Origin: Pedobacter cryoconitis
Lineage (GTDB): Bacteria > Bacteroidota > Bacteroidia > Sphingobacteriales > Sphingobacteriaceae
DNA length: 64,000 bases
Assembly (NCBI RefSeq): GCF_014207135.1
Contig: NZ_JACHCC010000008.1
Location: 186,001 to 250,000 of the forward strand
Reading direction: 5' to 3'
Both the position numbers and the translations under genes were made by a program. Positions 36,532-44,903 of the stretch are shown here, piece by piece. The notes under the pieces are model-generated. The model was given only the letters and a program-made list of their open reading frames with translations, was not told where the DNA came from and searched no databases. The stretch's first letter is position 1; the number at the start of each line of letters is the position of its first letter.

Positions 36532-37683
36532 ATGAATAGTAATAATTTGATAGGCATCATAAGTCTGATAGCTGTTTTTGTCTCGCTTCTTTTAGCGCTT
36601 TTTCTTTTAACCGTTAAAACGAAAAACAAACTAGGCAATGTACTTCTTGCAAGTTTCATCATTCTGAATGGAATTGATCTGAGTGGTTGGTTTATATTTA
36701 TCGTTACTCAGCATTTCCCGAACCTGGAAATGTTCAGAAGATCAACTGCAACCTTAATAAACCCAGTATTCTACCTATACGCATTGGCTATCTGTTTTAC
36801 AGATTTTAAGTTAAAACCGATACACCTGCTACATGCCATCCCTTTCGTTGTTTATAACCTTTTGCTGATGCCTGGTTTTTATCTGGCTGATTATAATACT
36901 AAAATACTTTTCTTTGAAAATTACAGGGAAAGTACAGCGCTTGTCGCTATTATGGCTTTTGCGCATCTGCAATTCACCTTTTATATAATTGCAATCTTCA
37001 TCGTATTAAAAAGGTATAAGAAGATATATCTCGAAAATTATACAGATACAACTACAATTACTTATAAATGGCTGTTTCAATTAACAGTTATCATTACCAT
37101 AGTGCATTCCATTGTAGCCCTTAAAGACCTTTTAGTTTTTACTGAAGATTCAACTATTTTTAATCGGGCGCAGATTATAGTAGGTATAAATGCCGTATTT
37201 ATTTTGTGTTGGTTTGTATTAAAAGCACTCTATAATCCAGATCTTTTCAGAGGTATAGATTCAAAACTAAAACCTGTAGAAACACTTATTGCTAAAAATG
37301 CGTCGACCAGTCTGCCATTAAAAGAAGTTCATATCGTTAAAAATAATGAGCAAATTCAAAAACTCAGGGATTATATGTTTAATTATAAACCTTATCTGGA
37401 GCCTGCGTTAACTGTACAGGATCTCGCAAATCAAATGGAAATGCCTGTCCGTGATTTATCAATTATGATTAACCATGATCTGGGTCAGCATTTTTTTGAT
37501 TTTGTAAATGAGTACCGTATTGAGAAAGCAATGGAGATCTTAAGAGACCCGTCTCAAAAAGAGTTTACTATTCTTGAAATTTTATACAAAACAGGATTTA
37601 ATTCCAAGTCATCATTTAATACATCATTCAAGAAGCACACCAACCTGACACCTACCGAATACCGAAAAACCAACTCGCGATAA
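36532..37683 (+). CDS. Membrane-bound AraC-type regulator
   Basis: 383 residues. About seven membrane helices occupy residues 1-240, followed by a cytoplasmic AraC HTH pair (about 285-380: LTVQDLANQMEMPVRDLSIM, LYKTGFNSKSSFNTSFKKHT). This 7TM-HTH layout is frequent in Bacteroidota. The signal is unknown. It probably controls the TonB receptor that begins 139 bp downstream, through the repeats in between. Confidence 0.9.
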   Translation: MNSNNLIGIISLIAVFVSLLLALFLLTVKTKNKLGNVLLASFIILNGIDLSGWFIFIVTQHFPNLEMFRRSTATLINPVFYLYALAICFTDFKLKPIHLLHAIPFVVYNLLLMPGFYLADYNTKILFFENYRESTALVAIMAFAHLQFTFYIIAIFIVLKRYKKIYLENYTDTTTITYKWLFQLTVIITIVHSIVALKDLLVFTEDSTIFNRAQIIVGINAVFILCWFVLKALYNPDLFRGIDSKLKPVETLIAKNASTSLPLKEVHIVKNNEQIQKLRDYMFNYKPYLEPALTVQDLANQMEMPVRDLSIMINHDLGQHFFDFVNEYRIEKAMEILRDPSQKEFTILEILYKTGFNSKSSFNTSFKKHTNLTPTEYRKTNSR

Positions 37684-37692
37684 GCACTTTAC

Positions 37693-37767
37693 AAAAAGTC
37701 AAACTTGTACTAAAAAAGTCGAACCATTTTTTTTCTGATTAATCAGTTCGACTTTTTTAAGTCGGAC
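37693..37767. promoter_or_regulatory. Repeated AAGTC(A/G)AAC sites upstream of the TonB receptor
   Basis: aaaaagtcaaac (37693-37704) and aaaaagtcgaac (37713-37724) are direct repeats 20 bp apart. A third copy is inverted at 37746-37757 and a partial direct copy follows at 37759-37767. The second and third copies also make a 14-bp-arm hairpin (37711-37724 / 37746-37759) that may terminate the upstream gene. A 20-bp direct-repeat spacing is typical of AraC family binding. Confidence 0.55.
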
Positions 37768-37822
37768 GTATTCATTCATTTTCCAGCGCACATTTGTTCA
37801 AATCAATTTTAAAAGCTGGATT

Positions 37823-40201
37823 ATGAACAGGATTCTCATACTGATATTTTTAGCGCTGCCATTCTGGGCTAAATCACAAGTGAAACTAACAGGCCATGTA
37901 ATGAATGGGTCAGAACCCATATTATGGGCAAATGTTATTATTTCTGATCATTCGGAAAAAGTAATCACAGGAAGTATTACTAAAGACGATGGATCTTTTG
38001 CTATAATTATAAAAAAAGGAAGTTATAAGTTGAAGGTTAGCTTCCTGGGATTTACAAGCCTGGAAAACTCTATATTACTGGAAAAGGATACTGATTTGGG
38101 GAAAATTTCACTGACCAGTGATTCTAAAAATCTTAAAGAAATCGTAGTAACAGCTAGAAAACCTCTCATTGAACAAAAAACTGACCGTATTATCTTTCAT
38201 ACTGAGAACAATATTTCTGCAAGTGGAGGAAATGCTATCAATGTTTTAAGATTGGCGCCCGGACTAACTATACAGAATAACACCATCAGCATACTTGGAA
38301 AAGGGTCATCACATGTTATGATTAATGGACGCCTGATTGAATTATCCGCAGAAGACCTGATCACCTATTTAAATTCCATTTCTGCCGACGATATTAAAAG
38401 CGTAGAAGTCATTACTACTCCCCCAGCCCAATATGAAGCTGGTGGGAACGGTGGACTGATTAACATCATTCTCAAAAAAGGTATTAATGATTCATGGAAG
38501 AATTCAGCAACGTTAGCTTATAATCAAAACAAATATGGATTTCTGACACTGAGAGACAATTTTCTATATAACAAAAACAAAGTTAAACTGTCTATTAGTA
38601 CAGGTGGTAATAAAGGGTATAGCAGAAAAAAACAAGATCTTAATACTTATTATCCAGGTGGTCTGTGGGAATTAAATTATGACGGTAAACAAAAGGAAGA
38701 TAACTTATCGGGCCGCATTGCATTGGATTATGATCTTTCTAAAAAAACAACTATTGGTGGACAGTATTTACAGAATTATAATAATCCATCGAGTAAGGAT
38801 TATACAAGTATAAATATTAGAAATACCAGCAATACTATAGATTCTGTACTCATCAATAATGGGTTTCGCAAATTAGATTCAAAGAGTAACACTTACAATA
38901 TCCATCTAATCTCGAACTTAGATACACTGAACAGGAAAGTATCATTTGATGTAGACTACTTTACTTATGATTCTAAGAGTAACAATAATTTTAAAGCTGA
39001 TATGTTTTCTCCACCAAAGATATTCTCAGGAACTAACCTGTCTGCACAGAATGTCTCCAATCAAAAAATAAACAACCTTAGTGCAAAGATGGATATAGAA
39101 CATCCGTTAAAGCTCATCAACTTATCATATGGAGCAAAAATCAGTTTTACCAACAGTCAAAGTGACGTAGAATACTATAATACTATGACCGGAAATCATA
39201 TTCCTGATCCAAATCAATCGAATGAGTTTAAATACATAGAGAATAATCAGGCTGTTTATATTAACGGCGTTAAAAAGTTCAATGATAAACTAAATTTTCA
39301 AGTAGGATTAAGACTCGAAAACACACAAACCAGCGGACTCTCCAGAACCCTGAATCAAACGAATCATAATAATTATCTGAAGTTATTCCCGACAGTATAT
39401 ATCGCTTACAAACAAAATGAAGATCATAGCTTCCTGTTTAATTACGGAAAGAGAATAGAAAGACCAGGGTTTGCTGTTTTAAACCCATTTCGATCCTATA
39501 TAAACAGTACTAGCTATTCCGAAGGAAATCCTTTTCTGCAACCGTCTTACAGTAATAACTTTGATTTTACTTATAGCTATAAGGGTAGCTTAAGAACTAA
39601 TGCTTTTCTAAATGTTACTTCTAATGGATTTGGAGTTATCTTCACGTCAGACCCCGTAAGTAAAACTCAAATCATAACCAGACAAAACTATTATAAGGAA
39701 TATTATTATGGTATCGGAGAAAACTATTCCAGTAATATCTTACCCTGGTGGCAGAATCAGACTTCAGTTTATCTTTTAGCCTCAAAAACTCAATTTACAA
39801 CACAAATTGGTGCTATTCCTCAAAATGGATCTCAAATATATTTTGCTTTTAATAACACCTTTTCATTAAGTCAATCATTCAAAATACAGGCCGATTATAC
39901 CTATACCTCCTCTTTCAATAAGGGGCTGTACAAATTAGGCTATACATCCGGACTAAATATCGGCCTAAAGCAAACTTTACTGAAAAAGAACATATCAATT
40001 TCCTTATTTGCGAACGATGTTTTTAATACGGCATATCTAAAAAATTATACTTCTATAGTAAACGGCATCAAACAGGTTTACAATGAGAATAACAGCAGCA
40101 GATTTTTCAGACTTTCTCTGACTTACAATTTCGGGAACAATAAACTAAATGCAAAACAAAGGAATTTTGGCAATGATGAAGAAAGAAAAAGAGCTGATTA
40201 G
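37823..40201 (+). CDS. TonB-dependent receptor-like outer membrane beta-barrel protein
   Basis: 792 residues. Signal peptide 1-19 (ends AKSQ), carboxypeptidase-regulatory-like domain (about 20-100), plug-like domain with VMINGRLIELS and GGLINIILKKG (about 125-215), then an OMP_b-brl_3-type barrel. It has no SusD partner. A paralogue of the receptor at 651-3092. Likely regulated by the membrane AraC protein immediately upstream. Substrate unknown. Confidence 0.87.
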   Translation: MNRILILIFLALPFWAKSQVKLTGHVMNGSEPILWANVIISDHSEKVITGSITKDDGSFAIIIKKGSYKLKVSFLGFTSLENSILLEKDTDLGKISLTSDSKNLKEIVVTARKPLIEQKTDRIIFHTENNISASGGNAINVLRLAPGLTIQNNTISILGKGSSHVMINGRLIELSAEDLITYLNSISADDIKSVEVITTPPAQYEAGGNGGLINIILKKGINDSWKNSATLAYNQNKYGFLTLRDNFLYNKNKVKLSISTGGNKGYSRKKQDLNTYYPGGLWELNYDGKQKEDNLSGRIALDYDLSKKTTIGGQYLQNYNNPSSKDYTSINIRNTSNTIDSVLINNGFRKLDSKSNTYNIHLISNLDTLNRKVSFDVDYFTYDSKSNNNFKADMFSPPKIFSGTNLSAQNVSNQKINNLSAKMDIEHPLKLINLSYGAKISFTNSQSDVEYYNTMTGNHIPDPNQSNEFKYIENNQAVYINGVKKFNDKLNFQVGLRLENTQTSGLSRTLNQTNHNNYLKLFPTVYIAYKQNEDHSFLFNYGKRIERPGFAVLNPFRSYINSTSYSEGNPFLQPSYSNNFDFTYSYKGSLRTNAFLNVTSNGFGVIFTSDPVSKTQIITRQNYYKEYYYGIGENYSSNILPWWQNQTSVYLLASKTQFTTQIGAIPQNGSQIYFAFNNTFSLSQSFKIQADYTYTSSFNKGLYKLGYTSGLNIGLKQTLLKKNISISLFANDVFNTAYLKNYTSIVNGIKQVYNENNSSRFFRLSLTYNFGNNKLNAKQRNFGNDEERKRAD

Positions 40202-40361
40202 TTCTTAGAAAACCATTACTTACTGATTCTATCAGCCAATCAGGGGTAATCGGGCAAAAAATAAATAAATTTATTAACACTATAATTCAGCACTTTAGCC
40301 TTTAAAGCATAAATAATCTCACTTTTTATTACTTTTAATGCCTAAAACCAAATAAAAATTA

Positions 40362-40369
40362 TACTTTTG
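40362..40369 (+). promoter_or_regulatory. Candidate -7 element of tRNA-Lys (TACTTTTG)
   Basis: Perfect match to TAnnTTTG 21 bp before the mature tRNA 5' end. No clear -33 TTG. Confidence 0.5.
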
Positions 40370-40390
40370 CAGTCCTTCAAAAAAGGAAAT

Positions 40391-40463
40391 GATTCCGTAG
40401 CTCAGCTGGTAGAGCATTACACTTTTAATGTAGTGGTCCTGGGTTCGAATCCCAGCGGGATCA
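40391..40463 (+). tRNA. tRNA-Lys (anticodon TTT)
   Basis: 73 nt that fold into a full cloverleaf. The acceptor arms gattccg and cgggatc pair with one G-T, and the D arm gctcagctggtagagc and T arm ctgggttcgaatcccag are canonical. The anticodon loop is cttttaa with TTT at 40424-40426. CCA is not encoded. A strong terminator follows directly. Confidence 0.97.
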
Positions 40464-40465
40464 CT

Positions 40466-40498
40466 AAAGCGGCAAATATCTAAGATATTTGCCGCTTT
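40466..40498 (+). terminator. Rho-independent terminator of tRNA-Lys
   Basis: 16-bp perfect arms (aaagcggcaaatatct and its complement) around a one-base gap, followed by a T-run. Confidence 0.85.
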
Positions 40499-40575
40499 TT
40501 TTATATAAAATTCAGACTGTTTAAGGGCTCAATATTTTTCATTTACCTTTGTTACAGACCGAAATTTTATTAATC

Positions 40576-41364
40576 ATGAAGTTAGAATTATATCAAATAG
40601 ATGCCTTTACAGAAGAGATCTTCCATGGAAACCCTGCGTGTATTGTCCCATTAAAAAACTGGTTACCAGACAAGATCCTCTTAAAGATAGCCAGTGAAAA
40701 TGCCGTAGCAGAAACTGCTTTCTTTATTGATAATGGCAATACGATTCATCTGAGATGGTTTACACCTGAAATAGAGATGGACTTATGTGGACATGCTACC
40801 CTTGCCACAGCTCATTGCTTAGTTTCGATCTTAGACTATCAGAATAACAGAATCGTTTTTGAAACCAAAAGCGGTGAATTAACAGTAGATGTAAAAGATG
40901 ACTTTTATTATATGGATTTCCCGTCAAGAATGCCTGAAATATCTATGCTTCCAGATATTGTATCCAAATCGCTCAATATACAGCCTAAGGAGGTCTTCAA
41001 GTCAAGAGATTACATTCTGGTATATGATTCTGAGGAAGACATAAAAAACATCAAAATTGAAAGGTCTGTTTTTGACCTTATCAATCTGGATCCAGGGGGT
41101 GTTGTTGTGACAGCAGCAGGTACTGACAGTGATTTTGTTTCAAGATATTTTACGCCACAGTCATCAATCCTTGAAGATCCTGTTACCGGCTCTGCGCACT
41201 GCTCACTCATTCCATTCTGGTCATCAAGATTAGGGAAAGATAAGCTTTTTGCCCTTCAGCTATCCGAAAGAGGTGGCCAGCTCTATTGTGAAAACAAAAA
41301 TGAAAGAGTGATTGTGGCAGGTAAAGCCAGAACCTATGCTATGGGACATCTATGGATAGAATAA
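40576..41364 (+). CDS. PhzF family isomerase/epimerase-like protein
   Basis: 262 residues from ATG 40576, chosen because the family starts MKLELYQIDAFT. An in-frame ATG at 40549 adds nine atypical residues. Two-fold diaminopimelate-epimerase-like repeats: HGNPACIVPL, the catalytic glutamate in NAVAETAFF, FTPEIEMDLCGHATLATAH, and DPVTGSAHCSLIPFW in the second half. Substrate unknown. Not in a phenazine cluster. Confidence 0.92.
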   Translation: MKLELYQIDAFTEEIFHGNPACIVPLKNWLPDKILLKIASENAVAETAFFIDNGNTIHLRWFTPEIEMDLCGHATLATAHCLVSILDYQNNRIVFETKSGELTVDVKDDFYYMDFPSRMPEISMLPDIVSKSLNIQPKEVFKSRDYILVYDSEEDIKNIKIERSVFDLINLDPGGVVVTAAGTDSDFVSRYFTPQSSILEDPVTGSAHCSLIPFWSSRLGKDKLFALQLSERGGQLYCENKNERVIVAGKARTYAMGHLWIE

Positions 41365-41392
41365 CGTTATTTTGATCAAGTTGTATAGCCTG

Positions 41393-41455
41393 AAAAATCA
41401 AATCCATTATATTCAGGATATATTTATCATCCTGAATATAATGGATTTGATTTTT
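41393..41455. terminator. Terminator with 27-bp perfect arms
   Basis: Arms 41393-41419 and 41429-41455 are exact reverse complements (inner part caggat / atcctg) around a 9-nt loop, with A- and T-runs at the outer ends. Follows phzF. Confidence 0.8.
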
Positions 41456-41495
41456 CTTCATAAATTTTTCTCCTTATGAAATAAAAAAAACATAT

Positions 41496-42413
41496 ATGAC
41501 TATAACCTCAATGACAGAAAAAAAAGAATATATACCATTTTATAGTGATATTAACTGTTTTTTATCCTCAATTCCTGTAATACACAGGTCTGCAAACCCA
41601 TTACTTTATTGCATGAGATTGTCAGAACACAGCGGAGATATTTATAAAGCTCCATTCAGAAGAGGCTTCTTTTTTCTGGCACTTCTTACTTCTACAGGCA
41701 ATACACGGGTAGCTTATAATGATGCCAATGAAGCCATAAAAGATTCTTTTCTTGTTTTTCAGTCGCCAAACACTGTTTATAGCTTTTTTAGGGATAAAAA
41801 CACCGATGGATATTTAATATATTTTAAAGATGAATGTTTTGATTTTTTTAAGCCAGATTTTGTCAATGAATTCCCGTTTTTTGATCCTTTAAACACAAAT
41901 TTGTTCCAGTTAACAAAAGAACAATACAAAGAACTTGCTCCCCATTTTGAGGAAGTTTTCACAGCCTACGAAGCTTCTGAGCTGGTTTATAATGTGGCAA
42001 TTCACAAATTTATGGCATTGCTTTATCAATTGAAAGGATCTAAAGTTATACAGCATAGGGCAGTCAATCTGCAGCTGAACGCACACCATGTGCTCACAAA
42101 GAAGTTTGTAGTTCTCGTAAATATGCATTACCTAGAAAAACGAACTGTTGAAGAATTTGCGGAACTTCTAACGGTAAGTAATGGCTATCTATCGAAATCT
42201 GTTAGAATTGCCACCGGTAAGAATGCACTATCATTGATCAATGATAGGATTATCAAGGAAGCTAAACTTATGATAAAGTTTACAGATCTTAGTATTTCCG
42301 AGATAGCTTTTCGACTTAACTTTTCAGATCCGTCGAATTTTGGAAAGTTTTTCAGGAAATACGCCCATTGCAGCCCACTCATTTTCAGGAGTTCTGAAAA
42401 GGTTAAGAATTGA
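41496..42413 (+). CDS. AraC family regulator
   Basis: 305 residues. N-terminal sensor domain with FRRGFFFLALLTSTGNT and a C-terminal HTH (about 205-300, SNGYLSKSVRIATGKNALSL; RLNFSDPSNFGKFFRKYA). Resembles the 'AraC' group encoded beside small oxidoreductases in Bacteroidota. Followed by a SRPBCC gene after 98 bp with its own -7-like element. Start at 41496 or Met6. Confidence 0.9.
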   Translation: MTITSMTEKKEYIPFYSDINCFLSSIPVIHRSANPLLYCMRLSEHSGDIYKAPFRRGFFFLALLTSTGNTRVAYNDANEAIKDSFLVFQSPNTVYSFFRDKNTDGYLIYFKDECFDFFKPDFVNEFPFFDPLNTNLFQLTKEQYKELAPHFEEVFTAYEASELVYNVAIHKFMALLYQLKGSKVIQHRAVNLQLNAHHVLTKKFVVLVNMHYLEKRTVEEFAELLTVSNGYLSKSVRIATGKNALSLINDRIIKEAKLMIKFTDLSISEIAFRLNFSDPSNFGKFFRKYAHCSPLIFRSSEKVKN

Positions 42414-42458
42414 CCATTGATATCCATTTTTGAACCATTTAGTTTTTGAAACATCCTC

Positions 42459-42466
42459 TACCTTTG
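42459..42466 (+). promoter_or_regulatory. Candidate -7 element (TACCTTTG)
   Basis: Match to TAnnTTTG 46 bp before the SRPBCC gene at 42512, the likely promoter of the three-gene run to 44754. Confidence 0.4.
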
Positions 42467-42511
42467 TCTTCTAAGCTACAATGACTTTTAATCATCACCA
42501 ATTTTTAAAAA

Positions 42512-43051
42512 ATGAAAATGATATTATTGAAAATTTTTGTCATACTGATTGCTTTTGTGTGTTTGACTGCAGCCTTTACTCGTAAAAAATATACGATTAA
42601 AAGGGAAATTACTATTAATACACCTGTAGAGAAGGTATATGATTACGTCCGCTTTCATAAAAACCAGAAAGAGTTCAACCAATGGCTCAGCTATGATCCT
42701 AATGCCAAAATCGAAATAAAAGGGAATGTAGACGGGCAGGCCGGATCAATACTTTATTTTGAAAGCAACAATAAAAAATCAGGCACTGGAGAATGGGAAA
42801 ATACCCACTTTATAGAAAATAAACAGATAGACTTTAAAATAAGATTTATAGCCCCATATCCTTTTACTGCAGACGGTTCGTTATTTTTCAAATCCCTTAG
42901 TCAAAGCCAGAGCTCCATTTTGTGGGAATATCATAGTGGCATGAACTGGCCTTTGAACATTACATTACTATTTATGGATATGGATAAAATAATCGGCGCT
43001 GATATACAAAGCACTCTGGATAAAATTAAATTGAATACAGAAAAAATATAA
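42512..43051 (+). CDS. SRPBCC family protein with N-terminal membrane anchor
   Basis: 179 residues. Membrane helix about 3-20 followed by a polyketide-cyclase-like START domain (IKREITINTPVEKVYDYVRF, SSILWEYHSGMNWPLNI). Family members bind hydrophobic ligands, and many are annotated as polyketide cyclase with no shown activity. Two bp upstream of the DUF4287 gene. Confidence 0.85.
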   Translation: MKMILLKIFVILIAFVCLTAAFTRKKYTIKREITINTPVEKVYDYVRFHKNQKEFNQWLSYDPNAKIEIKGNVDGQAGSILYFESNNKKSGTGEWENTHFIENKQIDFKIRFIAPYPFTADGSLFFKSLSQSQSSILWEYHSGMNWPLNITLLFMDMDKIIGADIQSTLDKIKLNTEKI

Positions 43052-43053
43052 TT

Positions 43054-43272
43054 ATGTCATTTGCAACTTACATGAAAAATATTGAGGAAAAAACCGGAAA
43101 AACACCGGAAGATTTTCAGCATCTAGCACAAGAGAAAGGCTACACCAAAAAAGGAACCATTGACGCAAAGGTTAAGGCCACTGAAATTATCAACTGGCTA
43201 AAAGAGGATTTTAATTTAGGTCATGGTCATGCAACTGCGGTATATGCCTATCTTAAAGGTAAACGTGAATAA
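43054..43272 (+). CDS. DUF4287 domain-containing protein
   Basis: 72 residues. SFATYMKNIEEKTGKTPEDF and NLGHGHATAVYAYLKG are the hallmark of DUF4287, a small helical family often located beside SRPBCC proteins. Function unknown. Tightly packed after the SRPBCC gene and 33 bp before the nucleotidyltransferase fusion. Confidence 0.88.
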   Translation: MSFATYMKNIEEKTGKTPEDFQHLAQEKGYTKKGTIDAKVKATEIINWLKEDFNLGHGHATAVYAYLKGKRE

Positions 43273-43305
43273 TACTTGGGCGAAGGAAAATTGTAAAATC
43301 TAAAG

Positions 43306-44754
43306 ATGATTTTAAAAGACATATCAAGTTTAACAGATGCAAAAAAGCAGCTTATTATGCGTCTGACGGAAGATCTAAACAAAATCGAGAACATACAAGC
43401 TATTGCATTGGGTGGTTCACATGCAACTGGTAGGGCCAATAAAAACTCGGATATTGACTTAGGGATATATTATTACGAAAAAGAACCTTTTTCGATCGAA
43501 ATGATAAAAGAAATTGCCCTAAAATATGCTATAAATGATGATTCCGTAGTAGTCGGTTTTCACGAATGGGGACCATGGGTAAACGGTGGAGCCTGGATAT
43601 ATACCGAAATAGGAAAAGTAGATATTATATATCGCAATATAAATCAGGTAGAAATCACGATTGCTGATGCTCAATCTGGAAAATGGGAAAACCACTATGA
43701 ACAACAGCCACCCTACGGATTTACTACGATGATCTATCTGGCAGAATGTGTATCCTGCGTTCCGTTAATTGATCCAAAGCAAATTTTACATCGCTTAAAA
43801 CAAGCCTCAGCAACATATCCTCAAGCGTTAAAAGCAAGTGTTGTAAATTCGGCTCTTTGGTCTGCTGAGTTTACATTGGCTCATGCACATGGTTTTGTCA
43901 TGCAAAAGGATATGTACAATCTGTTAGGGTGCTTTACACGTACGCTAAAAAGCCTTATAGAGGCTTTATTCGCCTTGAATTTAATCTACCCTATCAGTGA
44001 TAAATATGCCGTTCAATTGCTTTCAAATGCGGCAATGGTTCCAGTGAATCTGGAAGAAAAAGTAAACGCTATTTTGGAGGTTGAGCCGACTTTAGCAGAG
44101 AAAAATGTAGTGTCTATCAAAAACTTATTTGCGGAAGTTGTGGCGCTCACAAATGGTTTGTATCACCCAAAATTTAACTTTAAGGGAAAAACAGAATCCT
44201 CATACCAGATGTACCAACCGAACTTTTTAAGTTTCCCGGTTTTAGAAACCGACAGCTTAGTTCTTCGCAGGCTTTCATTGAATGATGCAGAAGAAATCTA
44301 TCAGCTGCGTTCGAATGTTGAAGTTGCTGCGCTGACAGGAAGGACACCATGTGTAAATATCGACGAGGCCATTGCATATATTGGTAAGATTGATAGTATG
44401 ATCCATAAAAATGAGTGTATATTTTGGGCAGTGTCTCATCAGGAGAACCCGGCTTTGATCGGAGTAGCGTGCCTCTGGAACTTTGATATAACAAAAGGAA
44501 CTGTAGAAATCGGATATGAATTGCTCGAAAAATTTCAAGGTAAAGGGATTATGGGAGAGGTTATTGTGCGGATACTCAAATACGCATTCGATGTAATGGG
44601 TGTTGAAATAATAATCGCATTCCCTTCCGGCGAAAACCCATCTTCCGTGAGACTGCTTAAAAAACTGGGATTTGAACAAGCTCAGGGTCATTTTAAAAAT
44701 ACACACCTCAATGTTCCAGGTATGCTCACCTATATCTTATCCCGTCCAACATAG
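43306..44754 (+). CDS. Nucleotidyltransferase and GNAT acetyltransferase fusion
   Basis: 482 residues in one uninterrupted frame. Residues 1-290: a nucleotidyltransferase domain with the Pol-beta signature GGSHATGRANKNSDIDLGIY and a third aspartate in GKVDIIY, then a helical region as in DUF4037-like or aminoglycoside-nucleotidyltransferase-like proteins. Residues about 305-482: a RimJ/RimL-type GNAT domain with the acetyl-CoA loop FQGKGIMGE. Both active sites look intact. Substrates unknown; a small-molecule modifying enzyme, perhaps acting on aminoglycoside-like compounds, is one possibility (inference). Confidence 0.85.
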   Translation: MILKDISSLTDAKKQLIMRLTEDLNKIENIQAIALGGSHATGRANKNSDIDLGIYYYEKEPFSIEMIKEIALKYAINDDSVVVGFHEWGPWVNGGAWIYTEIGKVDIIYRNINQVEITIADAQSGKWENHYEQQPPYGFTTMIYLAECVSCVPLIDPKQILHRLKQASATYPQALKASVVNSALWSAEFTLAHAHGFVMQKDMYNLLGCFTRTLKSLIEALFALNLIYPISDKYAVQLLSNAAMVPVNLEEKVNAILEVEPTLAEKNVVSIKNLFAEVVALTNGLYHPKFNFKGKTESSYQMYQPNFLSFPVLETDSLVLRRLSLNDAEEIYQLRSNVEVAALTGRTPCVNIDEAIAYIGKIDSMIHKNECIFWAVSHQENPALIGVACLWNFDITKGTVEIGYELLEKFQGKGIMGEVIVRILKYAFDVMGVEIIIAFPSGENPSSVRLLKKLGFEQAQGHFKNTHLNVPGMLTYILSRPT

Positions 44755-44903
44755 ATGTTACCCCAGCCAGTAGGGCAAATGGAATTCAAATAATCTCTAA
44801 TTATTAATATAATTCCTTTCCCTCTTGCAATCACTTGGGTTAACTTGATATTCCAAAATTGAAGAAGAACCATTTTAATTGGTATAACCGGATAATAAAC
44901 TGA

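Noticed and set aside
40391-40463. tRNA-Lys as an integration site of a mobile element
   Set aside because: No integrase, no duplicated tRNA 3' end and no foreign-looking block is seen on either side.
44275-44706. 143-codon minus-strand open frame opposite the GNAT domain
   Set aside because: Antisense shadow of the nucleotidyltransferase-GNAT gene; the plus-strand frame has intact motifs and the minus translation has none.
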